NCBI GenBank assembly: GCA_964370235.1
Contig: CAYJIL010000018.1
Span: 1-30,834 of the forward strand
Source: CAYJIL01 sp964370235
GTDB lineage: Bacteria > Bacteroidota > Bacteroidia > Bacteroidales > Rikenellaceae
Length of the DNA stretch: 30,834 bases
Direction of reading: 5' to 3'
Under the pieces are notes generated by a model that was not told where the DNA came from, did no database searches, and saw nothing but the letters and a program-made list of their open reading frames with translations. Both the position numbers and the translations under genes were made by a program. Below are positions 1-7,517 of this stretch, one piece after another; within the stretch, counting starts at the first letter, position 1, and each line of letters opens with the position of its first letter.

Positions 1-6
1 ACAAAA

Positions 7-38
7 GAGGCTGCTTCGAATTAATTCGAGACAGCCTC
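7..38 (-). terminator. Rho-independent terminator of the EEP-family gene
   Basis: Perfect 7-bp outer stem (GAGGCTG at 7-13 with CAGCCTC at 32-38). One mismatch follows, then a further 6-bp helix (15-20 with 25-30) closed by a TTAA loop. Read on the minus strand it is followed by TTTTGT, so it ends the transcript whose last stop codon is at 54-56. Confidence 0.85.
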
Positions 39-53
39 ATTGCTTATTGCAGT

Positions 54-806
54 TTACTTTGTTTTGCGTAATTTAATATCGACAATCATTGGGCGATGAT
101 CCGATGTTATACTATCATTGATAACCTCTGCTCTTTTAATAGTGTGCTTATAGCCATGGTTTGCATTGCTAATGAATATGTAATCAATACATGTGTGTGG
201 CTTATCGGCAGGGTAGGTGGGTGTGCTAGTATCGACAAGCGAGCTAAAGTCGCTACTTAGGCTTTGTATAACGGCCGAATCTGGTGTGTCGTTTAGGTCG
301 CCACACAGAATCACGGGCTTGCTCTCCTTTGCTAGCTCTTTTTTGATAATCTCAATCGACTTTGCTCTGTCCTCGGCAGTTAACGAAAGGTGTGTGTTGC
401 AAAGTACAAAATCTTTGAACTCAACAATTAGCGCAACTCTAGCCTCCTCTTTGCCCGGTAGTGCAATTTGGCGGTGGGTAATTGGTTCTAGCTTTGATGC
501 TATGCCAATGCCATAGCCGCCCCCTTGGAACTCTATTGCTTGGGCAAAAATTCTATATTTATACTCATTGCTAGTAATTTGATCGAGTACGCTAATTCCG
601 CCCGATCTTTGTGTTTTGTTGTCGAGCTCCTGCATTGCAACAACGTTTGGCTTGTATTGTGCGATAAGATTGGCAGTGCGTTTGTAGTCGGTCTTACCGT
701 CCATGCCTATGGCATTGTGTGCATTGTAATTTATGAGCCTAATATTTTGTGCCCATGTTAGTTGCGCTGTAAATATAACAAACGCAAGAGTAATTAAAAT
801 TCTCAT
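54..806 (-). CDS. Exported endonuclease/exonuclease/phosphatase (EEP) family protein
   Basis: A 250-residue protein with a clear signal peptide (hydrophobic residues 3-18, likely cleavage at A19), so it probably acts in the periplasm or outside the cell. The mature part carries the EEP fold motifs: an Asn-rich first strand (NYNAHN near 26), QELD with the metal-binding Glu60, GDLNDTP with Asp170 and Asn172, and the terminal SDHRP with Asp236 and His237. These are the Mg-dependent phosphodiesterase residues of the DNase I/exonuclease III/sphingomyelinase superfamily, and all are present, so it should be active. The substrate (nucleic acid, phospholipid or inositol phosphate) cannot be told from sequence. 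It lies 16 bases downstream of the kinase gene and probably shares its transcript, which ends at the hairpin 7-38. Confidence 0.85.
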   Translation of the reverse strand: MRILITLAFVIFTAQLTWAQNIRLINYNAHNAIGMDGKTDYKRTANLIAQYKPNVVAMQELDNKTQRSGGISVLDQITSNEYKYRIFAQAIEFQGGGYGIGIASKLEPITHRQIALPGKEEARVALIVEFKDFVLCNTHLSLTAEDRAKSIEIIKKELAKESKPVILCGDLNDTPDSAVIQSLSSDFSSLVDTSTPTYPADKPHTCIDYIFISNANHGYKHTIKRAEVINDSITSDHRPMIVDIKLRKTK

Positions 807-822
807 TTTTTATTTGTTGTTA

Positions 823-2487
823 TTAATAATCAAAACTGCTACCGCCAATAAATTCACGAAGTATCGATGTTGGTGGTATAAATTCATCGTTAATTTCTTC
901 GATAGAGTATAGTATTCCCAATAGTCGGCGTGCTTCGCTATATTCGGGCTCGGTGTCGGGTACGCTTTTTAGCAAAGGCACTACATGGCTTTTTAGCACT
1001 GCAAGCTCATATAGTAGGGCGGTGTTGAACATATAATCGGCCATCTCCTGATATGGAAATATATTTATGCTCTCGCCACGGCGAACTTCGCCCCATGCTT
1101 TAAGGGTTTTGAGTGCCGAATTCCCACGAAAGTTATGATCTCTTACCATTCGTCTTAGCAGCCTATTGTCGGTTGTGCCAATGCGTGCTAGATTGTCCAT
1201 CGAAATGGTTGTAAGTGCCGAAGCATAGATGCTGTACCTTAGCTTTGCCTCTATGTCTTTTGTTAGCTCGGGGTTGAGGGCATGAATTCCCTCTACAATT
1301 AGTATTGTACGCTCGTTTATTTGGTGGCTGTCGCCTTTGGTGCGCTTGCCCTCAATAAAATCATATCGTGCAAGAGTTACCCTCTCGCCTCGCATAAGGG
1401 CGCTAAGATCTTTGTTAAAACTATCTACATCGACCGAACGAAGCGACTCGTAATCGGGGCGTCCAAACTCGTTGAGAGGAGTTTTGTCTCTGTCGATAAA
1501 ATAGTCGTCTATTGATATGGTCATAGGCACTAGCCCCATTACCTTGAGCTGAACCATCAATCTTTTGCTAAATGTGGTCTTGCCCGACGATGATGGGCCT
1601 GCAATTAACACTAGCTGCACGCCTTGTTTGTGTGCTTTGTGCACGTTTTGTGCAAGGTTAAAAAACTCGTTTTCCTGCATGGCTTCTGCCATTTGTATGA
1701 GCGATTTTGCGCCACCATTTTCGACACATTGGTTTAATTTGCCAATTGTCGAAATGTCGATAATATCGTTCCATCCCTTATATTTTGCAAAAAGCTCAAA
1801 CATTTTGTCGGGCTCATAGCAGGTGTCTATCTTGTCGGGGTTTGTGCTAGATGGCAGTGCCATATAAAACCCATCCTTTAGGGGGAGTATGTCAAACTTA
1901 TCGAGGTATGATGTGTTGATAGCAAGTGTGCCATACAAATAACCCACAACGTTATCTATTCGGTTGATGGTTGCATATAGTGTTGGGCGACTCTCGATAA
2001 GCTCGATTTTGTCGTCTAAGCCCTCGCCTTTGAATAGCTCGATAGCCTCTTTGTAGTGTACCTTCTCTCGTGTGATTGGAATAGCGGCATCTATTAACTC
2101 GTTTATGCGATCTTTTAGCATGGTTGCCACTTTGCTATCGCCTTTTGTGTCGTCAATTTCGAAGTAGTAGCCCTCTTTTATCGAGTGCTTAACTCGCAGT
2201 CTATTGTTGGGCAGCAGATCTCTGCACGCCTTAAATAACACAAGCACCATAGTGCGGCCATATACCTTTGCTCCCTCAAAATGTGAGCGAGTGATATAGC
2301 GTAGCCTCATAGGCTTGTAAATTGGTGTGGCAAGATCTTTTGAACGATTGTTTAGATATGCCGATATTACCATATCTTTATTGTCGATATCCACTAATTC
2401 GAGAATTTGCTGGGGTGTAGTGCCCACATTTATGGTGAGCTTTTGTGAGTTATTCTCACACCATACATCTATCGTTTGTGTTTGCAT
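823..2487 (-). CDS. TGS-domain nucleoside (uridine) kinase-like protein
   Basis: A 554-residue cytoplasmic protein of composite design. Residues 1-65 resemble a TGS domain. Residues about 66-170 resemble the additional N-terminal domain of threonyl-tRNA synthetase (HFEGAKVYGRTM and the following helix). After a linker, residues about 285-500 form a phosphoribulokinase/uridine kinase domain with a Walker A motif GPSSSGKTT starting near residue 297, a SIDDYF segment, a YDFIEGKR segment and an IVEGIHAL strand. By family it would phosphorylate a nucleoside such as uridine using ATP, but the true substrate of the TGS-fused subfamily is inferred. No synthetase catalytic domain is present. It is the first gene of a probable two-gene unit with the EEP-family gene. 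No convincing -7 element was found upstream. Confidence 0.85.
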   Translation of the reverse strand: MQTQTIDVWCENNSQKLTINVGTTPQQILELVDIDNKDMVISAYLNNRSKDLATPIYKPMRLRYITRSHFEGAKVYGRTMVLVLFKACRDLLPNNRLRVKHSIKEGYYFEIDDTKGDSKVATMLKDRINELIDAAIPITREKVHYKEAIELFKGEGLDDKIELIESRPTLYATINRIDNVVGYLYGTLAINTSYLDKFDILPLKDGFYMALPSSTNPDKIDTCYEPDKMFELFAKYKGWNDIIDISTIGKLNQCVENGGAKSLIQMAEAMQENEFFNLAQNVHKAHKQGVQLVLIAGPSSSGKTTFSKRLMVQLKVMGLVPMTISIDDYFIDRDKTPLNEFGRPDYESLRSVDVDSFNKDLSALMRGERVTLARYDFIEGKRTKGDSHQINERTILIVEGIHALNPELTKDIEAKLRYSIYASALTTISMDNLARIGTTDNRLLRRMVRDHNFRGNSALKTLKAWGEVRRGESINIFPYQEMADYMFNTALLYELAVLKSHVVPLLKSVPDTEPEYSEARRLLGILYSIEEINDEFIPPTSILREFIGGSSFDY

Positions 2488-2757
2488 TGTTTTTTTGTTT
2501 TAAACCATAAATATAGGTAAAAAGCTTGGATTCTCACACCATTCACTAATATTTATTTAAAAAATTAATATTGTGTGTCTTAGTTGTGGTGTGTTGTTAT
2601 GTGTCGATGGTTATTTGTTTATTATTCAGCTTATTATGTTGCTTGGTAGAGGGTTTTTTGTAGTCGATCTTTGGTCAGTTTATATACTATTAACATTTTG
2701 GTAGTGGTGTGTTGATAACTTTTGTGCTCTTTTAAAGGGATTTACGCAAAAAAATCG
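2488..2757. other. AT-rich divergent intergenic region
   Basis: This separates the kinase gene (minus) from the DUF3467 gene (plus). It is strongly AT-rich with T-rich and GTGTTG-like runs and no open frame of interest. Apart from the plus-strand -7 element at its right edge, I see no recognisable RNA gene or clear operator. Confidence 0.5.
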
Positions 2758-2765
2758 TATGTTTG
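2758..2765 (+). promoter_or_regulatory. Bacteroidetes -7 element for the DUF3467 gene
   Basis: TATGTTTG matches TAnnTTTG. The first in-frame ATG of the downstream frame (2759) lies inside this element. Transcription would begin some 5-8 bases after it, so translation must start later, at 2786. No good TTG box is seen about 20 bases upstream. Confidence 0.6.
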
Positions 2766-2785
2766 TAGCATTAAATATCATAAAG

Positions 2786-3085
2786 ATGGATAAGAGTTTA
2801 GACATTGAGATTACAGAGGAGATTGCAGAGGGTGTTTACTCAAATTTTGCAGTTATTTCACACTCGCCAACAGAGTTTGTTTTTGACTTTGTACGCATAC
2901 TTCCTGGTACCGAAAAGGCAGCTGTTAAGAGCCGTGTTATCACATCGCCAGAGCAGGCTAAAAGATTGCTACTTTCTTTACAAGAAAATATCAAAACTTA
3001 CGAAGCTATGTTTGGCAGTATTGCTCTACACAACACAGCTCCAAACGAGCAGATGGTGCATTTGACACCAATGGGTGAGGCTTAG
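2786..3085 (+). CDS. DUF3467 domain protein
   Basis: A small soluble protein of 99 residues, which is the usual size for this Bacteroidetes-wide family. The domain covers nearly the whole chain: SNFAVISHSPTEFVFDF, a basic KAAVKSR stretch, then SPEQAKRLLLSLQENI. I chose the ATG at 2786 (MDKSLDIEI) rather than 2759, because the earlier ATG sits within the promoter -7 element. The function of the family is unknown. It is often noted near transcription genes, but here it stands alone with its own promoter and terminator. No signal peptide or membrane helix is present. Confidence 0.85.
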   Translation: MDKSLDIEITEEIAEGVYSNFAVISHSPTEFVFDFVRILPGTEKAAVKSRVITSPEQAKRLLLSLQENIKTYEAMFGSIALHNTAPNEQMVHLTPMGEA

Positions 3086-3115
3086 TAGAATACTACTATA
3101 GTATATGTTTAGCAG

Positions 3116-3162
3116 CAAGCAGCAGGTATAATTTTGTTTATACCTGCTGCTTGTTGTTTTTT
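3116..3162 (+). terminator. Rho-independent terminator of the DUF3467 gene
   Basis: Perfect 15-bp stem (3116-3130 with 3139-3153), 8-base loop, followed by TTGTTTTTT. It lies 30 bases after the stop codon and isolates the gene from the GH3 gene downstream. Confidence 0.93.
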
Positions 3163-3232
3163 ATTTATACTATAACTAATGCTTACTTAGCGTAAAAATT
3201 ACGTAATATTTAGAATTTATAATATAAATGGG

Positions 3233-3240
3233 TATTTTTG
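3233..3240 (+). promoter_or_regulatory. Predicted -7 element for the GH3 gene
   Basis: TATTTTTG fits TAnnTTTG and ends 30 bases before the ATG at 3271, giving a leader of roughly 25 bases. No clear -33 TTG box is present, so the call rests on the -7 element and position. Confidence 0.5.
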
Positions 3241-3270
3241 TGTAGAATATAAAACCTAATAACGTTTATA

Positions 3271-5946
3271 ATGAGATTAAAAACTGCTATTTTGTCAATT
3301 TTGATTGCTACATCACAGTTGGCGATTGCACAGGAGAGTAAGCCTCTCTACAAAGATTCTTCGCAGGACATCGAATTTAGAGTTAAAGATTTAGTATCGA
3401 GAATGACACTCGAAGAGAAATTTTGGCAACTATTTATGATTCCGGGTGATATTTATGATAAAAAGCATGATTACTCCCACGGTATATTTGGATTTCAGGT
3501 TTCGACAAAAAGTTCAACTGGCGGTACATCCGAACAAATATTGAATTATAATGTCGAAAAATCTTCGGCACTAGCTACTGCCGAGAAAATTAACGATATG
3601 CAACGTTACTTTGTCGAAGAGACTCGCCTAGGTATTCCTATCATTCCGTTTGATGAGGCACTGCATGGTTTGGTGAGAGACGAAGCAACTTGTTTTCCTG
3701 CCTCTATTGCTATGGCAGCATCGTGGAATGAGCCTCTAATGCACGAGGTATCGACAGCAATTGCTACCGAGACAAAGGCACGAGGTATTCGTGATATTCT
3801 CTCTCCGGTTGTAAACCTTGCAAACGATGTGCGTTGGGGTAGAACCGAAGAGACCTATGGCGAAGATCCTTACCTTTCGGCACGCATGGGTGTTGCTTTT
3901 GTTTCGGAGTTTGAGAAACGAGGAGTAATTACAACCCCTAAGCACTATATAGCAAATGTTGCAGACGGAGGTAGAGATAGTTATCCCGTTAACTTTAGCG
4001 AACAACACATTCGCGAAACACACCTAGTTCCTTTTGCTGCATGTGTTCAGGAGGGTGGTTCTCGTTCTATTATGTCGGCATATAATGTGATTGATGGTAC
4101 TCCAGCTTCGGCTAGCAAGAAATGGTTGCGTGAAGTGCTTAAAGGCGATCTTAGCTTTGATGGTTTTGTTATTTCCGATGCAGGTGCTGTGGGTGGAATT
4201 AACGATTTGCACGATACAGCCGAGAGCTATGCAATGTCGGGAGCACAAGCAATAGAGGGTGGATTGGATGTAATTTTCCAGACCTCATATGACCATTACC
4301 CTCTGTTTAAAGAGGCATTTGATAAGGGAATGATTACGCCTGCGGCAATTGACGAGGCTGTTTCTCGTGTGCTAAGAGCAAAATTTGAGCTTGGTCTTTT
4401 CGAAAATCCATATGTAGATTTGAGCAAAGTAGAGGAGCTTACGCACACACAGCACAATGTAGACGTGGCACGCCAAATGGCAGCCGAGTCGTTTGTTCTG
4501 CTAAAAAATAATGACAAGCTACTGCCGCTTAACGGAGTAAAATCGGTAGCTTTAATTGGTCACGATGTTTCGGCAGCAAGAATGGGTGGTTACTCTGGCC
4601 CTGCCGAAAACAAAATATCTATTCTCGATGGCTTTAAGCAAGTGGTAGGTAACAAGATTAAGGTAAACCATGCAGAGGGTGTTTCTTTAACACACAGCGA
4701 TTTTGTGGTTGTGCCCGAATCGGCACTATCGACAACGTTCGAAGGAGAGGCAAGCAGTGGTCTGTCGGCAAGCTATTATGCCAATCCTAGTTTTGAAGGC
4801 GAGCCAGTGCTAGAGCGTATCGATCGTAATATGTCGTTTGGCTGGACACTATTTTCGCCACAAAATGGCGTAATTCCTTACGATAACTATTCGGTAGTAT
4901 GGAATGGTAAAATAAAAGCAACAGAGTCGGGACGATTTAATATCGGTATGCGTGGTAACGATGGCTATCGTTTATATATTGATGGAAAGCTAATTGTTGA
5001 TAACTTTAAAAAAGTATCGTTTGGTACACACACTGCTCCGTTTAATTTTGTAAAAGGCAGAGAGTACGATATAAAAATAGAGTATTACGAGACCATTGGT
5101 AACGTACGCCTAGCACTAGTGTGGGATATGGGTGCCGATAATGGTTATAAACAACAGATAGCACGTGCAGTGTCGGCTGCTCGTTCTAGCGATGTTGCAG
5201 TTGTGACAATGGGTCTTGTCGAGGGCGAAGCAAATGACCGAGCTCTACTTTCGGCACAAGGCAAGCAAATTGATATGCTAAATGCTGTAATTGCTACTGG
5301 TAAGCCAGTTGTTGTTCTAATAGTTGGAGGTAGTGCTATGACTATGCAGAGCTGGGGCGACAAAGTAGACGCTATTATGCAGGTGTGGTACCCGGGCGAG
5401 CAGGGTGGTATTGCTTTGGCAGAGGTGTTAACGGGCAAAGTTTCGCCATCGGGCAAACTCCCTATTACGCTCCCTGTTCACGAAGGGCAGCTACCGCTAA
5501 TTTATAACCACAAGCCTACGGGGCGCATCGACGACTATGTTAACCTAACTGGTCAGCCTCTATATCCGTTTGGTTATGGTTTGAGTTATAGCGAGTTTAC
5601 ATATAGCGACTTATCGTTCTCAAAATCTAAAATAGGAAAGAACGATTCGGTTGAGGTATCGTGCACAATAACCAATAGTGGAAGTTACGAGGCAAAAGAG
5701 GTTGTGCAGCTATATGTTCGTGATCTTATCTCGTCGGTAACACAGCCTATTATTGCGCTAAAAGGGTTCAAAAAAATATCGGTAAAACCGGGAGAATCAC
5801 AAAAGGTAACCTTCGTTCTTAATCCATCGCACCTAGCGCTGCTGAATGAGCACATGGAGTGGGTTGTTGAGCCGGGTGAGTTTCGTGTAATGGTTGGAGC
5901 CTCGTCAAAGGATATTCGCCTGAGAGGTTTTGTTGAGGTAGAGTAG
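3271..5946 (+). CDS. Exported GH3 beta-glycosidase with PA14 insert
   Basis: An 891-residue glycoside hydrolase family 3 enzyme with a signal peptide (1-20), expected in the periplasm or at the outer membrane. Order: GH3 (alpha/beta)8 domain (about 25-375); a split alpha/beta sandwich domain (about 405-485 and 630-765) interrupted by a PA14 domain (about 491-620, with SASYYANPSFEGEP and FNIGMRGNDGYRLYIDG); and a C-terminal fibronectin III-like domain (about 795-890). The predicted nucleophile is Asp303 in GFVISDAG. The acid/base is probably a Glu in VEGEANDR (Glu651 or Glu653). By family it removes terminal beta-linked glucose or xylose from oligosaccharides, and PA14 inserts in GH3 usually shape the active-site entrance. 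The exact sugar cannot be read from sequence. It is monocistronic between its own promoter and terminator. Confidence 0.93.
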   Translation: MRLKTAILSILIATSQLAIAQESKPLYKDSSQDIEFRVKDLVSRMTLEEKFWQLFMIPGDIYDKKHDYSHGIFGFQVSTKSSTGGTSEQILNYNVEKSSALATAEKINDMQRYFVEETRLGIPIIPFDEALHGLVRDEATCFPASIAMAASWNEPLMHEVSTAIATETKARGIRDILSPVVNLANDVRWGRTEETYGEDPYLSARMGVAFVSEFEKRGVITTPKHYIANVADGGRDSYPVNFSEQHIRETHLVPFAACVQEGGSRSIMSAYNVIDGTPASASKKWLREVLKGDLSFDGFVISDAGAVGGINDLHDTAESYAMSGAQAIEGGLDVIFQTSYDHYPLFKEAFDKGMITPAAIDEAVSRVLRAKFELGLFENPYVDLSKVEELTHTQHNVDVARQMAAESFVLLKNNDKLLPLNGVKSVALIGHDVSAARMGGYSGPAENKISILDGFKQVVGNKIKVNHAEGVSLTHSDFVVVPESALSTTFEGEASSGLSASYYANPSFEGEPVLERIDRNMSFGWTLFSPQNGVIPYDNYSVVWNGKIKATESGRFNIGMRGNDGYRLYIDGKLIVDNFKKVSFGTHTAPFNFVKGREYDIKIEYYETIGNVRLALVWDMGADNGYKQQIARAVSAARSSDVAVVTMGLVEGEANDRALLSAQGKQIDMLNAVIATGKPVVVLIVGGSAMTMQSWGDKVDAIMQVWYPGEQGGIALAEVLTGKVSPSGKLPITLPVHEGQLPLIYNHKPTGRIDDYVNLTGQPLYPFGYGLSYSEFTYSDLSFSKSKIGKNDSVEVSCTITNSGSYEAKEVVQLYVRDLISSVTQPIIALKGFKKISVKPGESQKVTFVLNPSHLALLNEHMEWVVEPGEFRVMVGASSKDIRLRGFVEVE

Positions 5947-5972
5947 TTGAATTAGTGTTTGGTAAAACTTCG

Positions 5973-6016
5973 AATCGGATTAAGATGCAGTCGGGTTGCA
6001 TCTTAATCCGATTTTT
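5973..6016 (+). terminator. Rho-independent terminator of the GH3 gene
   Basis: Perfect 17-bp stem (5973-5989 with 5997-6013), 7-base loop, with the T run continuing to 6016. It starts 27 bases after the GH3 stop codon. Confidence 0.92.
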
Positions 6017-6128
6017 GGAAAGGTCGTACTATGTAAAATCTTTCTCAAGCTCGCTATTTTGATTTTAGTGCAACTAGCCTAAAGCATAGATAGTACGCAG
6101 TGCTTTGATTTTGCCGAACAATAATATA

Positions 6129-6169
6129 AAAAAATAGGGTGTGTTCACAGCGAACACACCCTATTTTTT
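6129..6169 (-). terminator. Terminator of the flavin oxidoreductase gene, usable from both sides
   Basis: An 18-bp perfect stem (6129-6146 with 6152-6169) with a GC-rich core (GGGTGTGTTC / GAACACACCC), loop ACAGC, flanked by A and T runs on either side. It lies 17 bases past the minus-strand stop codon at 6187 and would also stop any read-through from the GH3 gene. Confidence 0.92.
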
Positions 6170-6186
6170 ATGGTTGGTACGAGTTA

Positions 6187-7242
6187 CTAGCTATTGCTAT
6201 ACTCGTTCTTTAGTGTTGTAATAACATCTTTAACGCTACTAATCTTCTTGGTCATATATGCGCTAGCACCTGCAAAAGCATAGCCTTTGTCTAGGTTGCC
6301 CTTTGCTGCGCTATATAGTGCTTTGATGATGCAGTATGGGCTCTTTGTGTAATCACACGTTTTAATGCAGTGGAATGGGCAATTCTTAGGTTTTGTAAGC
6401 CCTGCTTTTACTTTGCTTATAAATTCGCCTGCAAGCGCACGACCTGGCATACCCACTGGGCTATCTATGATAACCACATCGTCACCTGTCGCTTTAATAT
6501 AGGTCTCTTTAAACTTGGTAGATGCGTCACACTCTTCTGTTGGTACAAAAATACTACCCATCTGTACGCCCGAAGCACCCATGTCGATAAATCGCTTAAT
6601 ATCCTCGCCATTCATAATACCACCTGCTGCGATAACAGGAATATCTTTGCGCTCCTTGTAGCTGTTTGCTACCGAGATAACCTCTGGCAAAATTTGCTCT
6701 AGCGAGAAGTTCTCGTTCTCGATCTGCTCACGCTTAAAGCCCAAGTGTCCACCAGCTTTTGGTCCCTCTACAACGATAGCGTCTGGAAGGTAGCCATATA
6801 GTGTATCCCATTTTTGGCAAATTAGCTTGGCAGCACGTGCTGACGAAACGATTGGTACTAGCTTTGTGATACTGTCTTTTTGTAGGTATGATGGCAAATC
6901 TAGCGGCAGGCCTGCTCCCGAGAAGATAACATCTGCCTTTTGAGAGATTGCAGTGCGCACCATATCTACATAGTTAGTCATCGCAAACATGATGTTAACA
7001 CCAATAATACCTTTACTTTTTTCTCTTGCTTTGGCAATTTCGGTCTTTAGACCTTCGATACAGCCCGAAACGTAGCTGCCTGTTCCTGTGTAGATCAATC
7101 CTAGACCTGCGCTTGATATAACACCAATGCCCCCTTCGTTTGCAACAGCCGCTGCAAGACCCGAAAGCGATATACCCACGCCCATGCCCCCTTGGATAAT
7201 AGGAAGGTTGACCTCTAGGTTGCCAATTTTAAATGATTTCAT
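6187..7242 (-). CDS. Nitronate monooxygenase / FabK-like FMN oxidoreductase
   Basis: A 351-residue cytoplasmic TIM-barrel flavoprotein of the 2-nitropropane dioxygenase family. It begins with the typical PIIQGGMGVGIS strand. It also has the GPKAGGHLGF loop with His166 at the usual catalytic position, and the FMN phosphate-binding strand IPVIAAGGI followed by GASGVQMGSIF. Family members oxidise alkyl nitronates with oxygen (nitronate monooxygenases) or reduce enoyl-ACP (FabK); sequence alone does not decide between these. Unlike many relatives it has four clustered cysteines near the C terminus (288, 292, 296, 304), which may bind a metal or Fe-S centre. It stands alone between two plus-strand glycosidase genes, with its own promoter and terminator, so a link to glycan use is not implied. 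Confidence 0.85.
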   Translation of the reverse strand: MKSFKIGNLEVNLPIIQGGMGVGISLSGLAAAVANEGGIGVISSAGLGLIYTGTGSYVSGCIEGLKTEIAKAREKSKGIIGVNIMFAMTNYVDMVRTAISQKADVIFSGAGLPLDLPSYLQKDSITKLVPIVSSARAAKLICQKWDTLYGYLPDAIVVEGPKAGGHLGFKREQIENENFSLEQILPEVISVANSYKERKDIPVIAAGGIMNGEDIKRFIDMGASGVQMGSIFVPTEECDASTKFKETYIKATGDDVVIIDSPVGMPGRALAGEFISKVKAGLTKPKNCPFHCIKTCDYTKSPYCIIKALYSAAKGNLDKGYAFAGASAYMTKKISSVKDVITTLKNEYSNS

Positions 7243-7335
7243 CTATATAATTTTTACTCACCACTTTAGTGGCGGCTATTTGTAATTGCAGTTATCTTTT
7301 GTGTCAAAATAAAAGATAAATTTGACAACAAAATA

Positions 7336-7343
7336 CAAAGGTA
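7336..7343 (-). promoter_or_regulatory. Predicted -7 element for the flavin oxidoreductase gene
   Basis: CAAAGGTA on the plus strand reads TACCTTTG on the minus strand, matching TAnnTTTG. A possible -33 TTG lies at 7366-7368, 22 bases upstream, slightly long for the consensus. The leader would be about 85 bases and contain the 9-bp hairpin at 7292-7319. Confidence 0.6.
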
Positions 7344-7463
7344 GGTAATTATATTTAAAATATACCAATTATATATTACTCTATCACGCATGTTTGTTAT
7401 TTTTTTGTGAGCGTAATTTGTGTTTAACATGATAAATATTGTAGATGAATGTAATCGAAATAA

Positions 7464-7494
7464 TTGAAAATATGATAAATTATAATTAAATTTG
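7464..7494 (+). promoter_or_regulatory. Promoter of the GH92 gene (TTG-N20-TAnnTTTG)
   Basis: TTG at 7464-7466, a 20-base spacer, then TAAATTTG at 7487-7494: the full Bacteroidetes -33/-7 arrangement. The GTG at 7494 that opens the reading frame overlaps the -7 element, so it cannot be the real start. This supports the ATG at 7518. Confidence 0.75.
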
Positions 7495-7517
7495 TGCGAT
7501 ATAATAAAAAATATATT

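Noticed and set aside
2759..2785. Upstream ATG as start of the DUF3467 protein
   Set aside because: It lies inside the TATGTTTG promoter element, so it would not be transcribed as part of the message; the ATG at 2786 also fits the family N terminus.
7494..7517. GTG at 7494 as start of the GH92 protein
   Set aside because: It overlaps the -7 element and would put eight polar residues before a normal lipoprotein signal peptide that starts at 7518.
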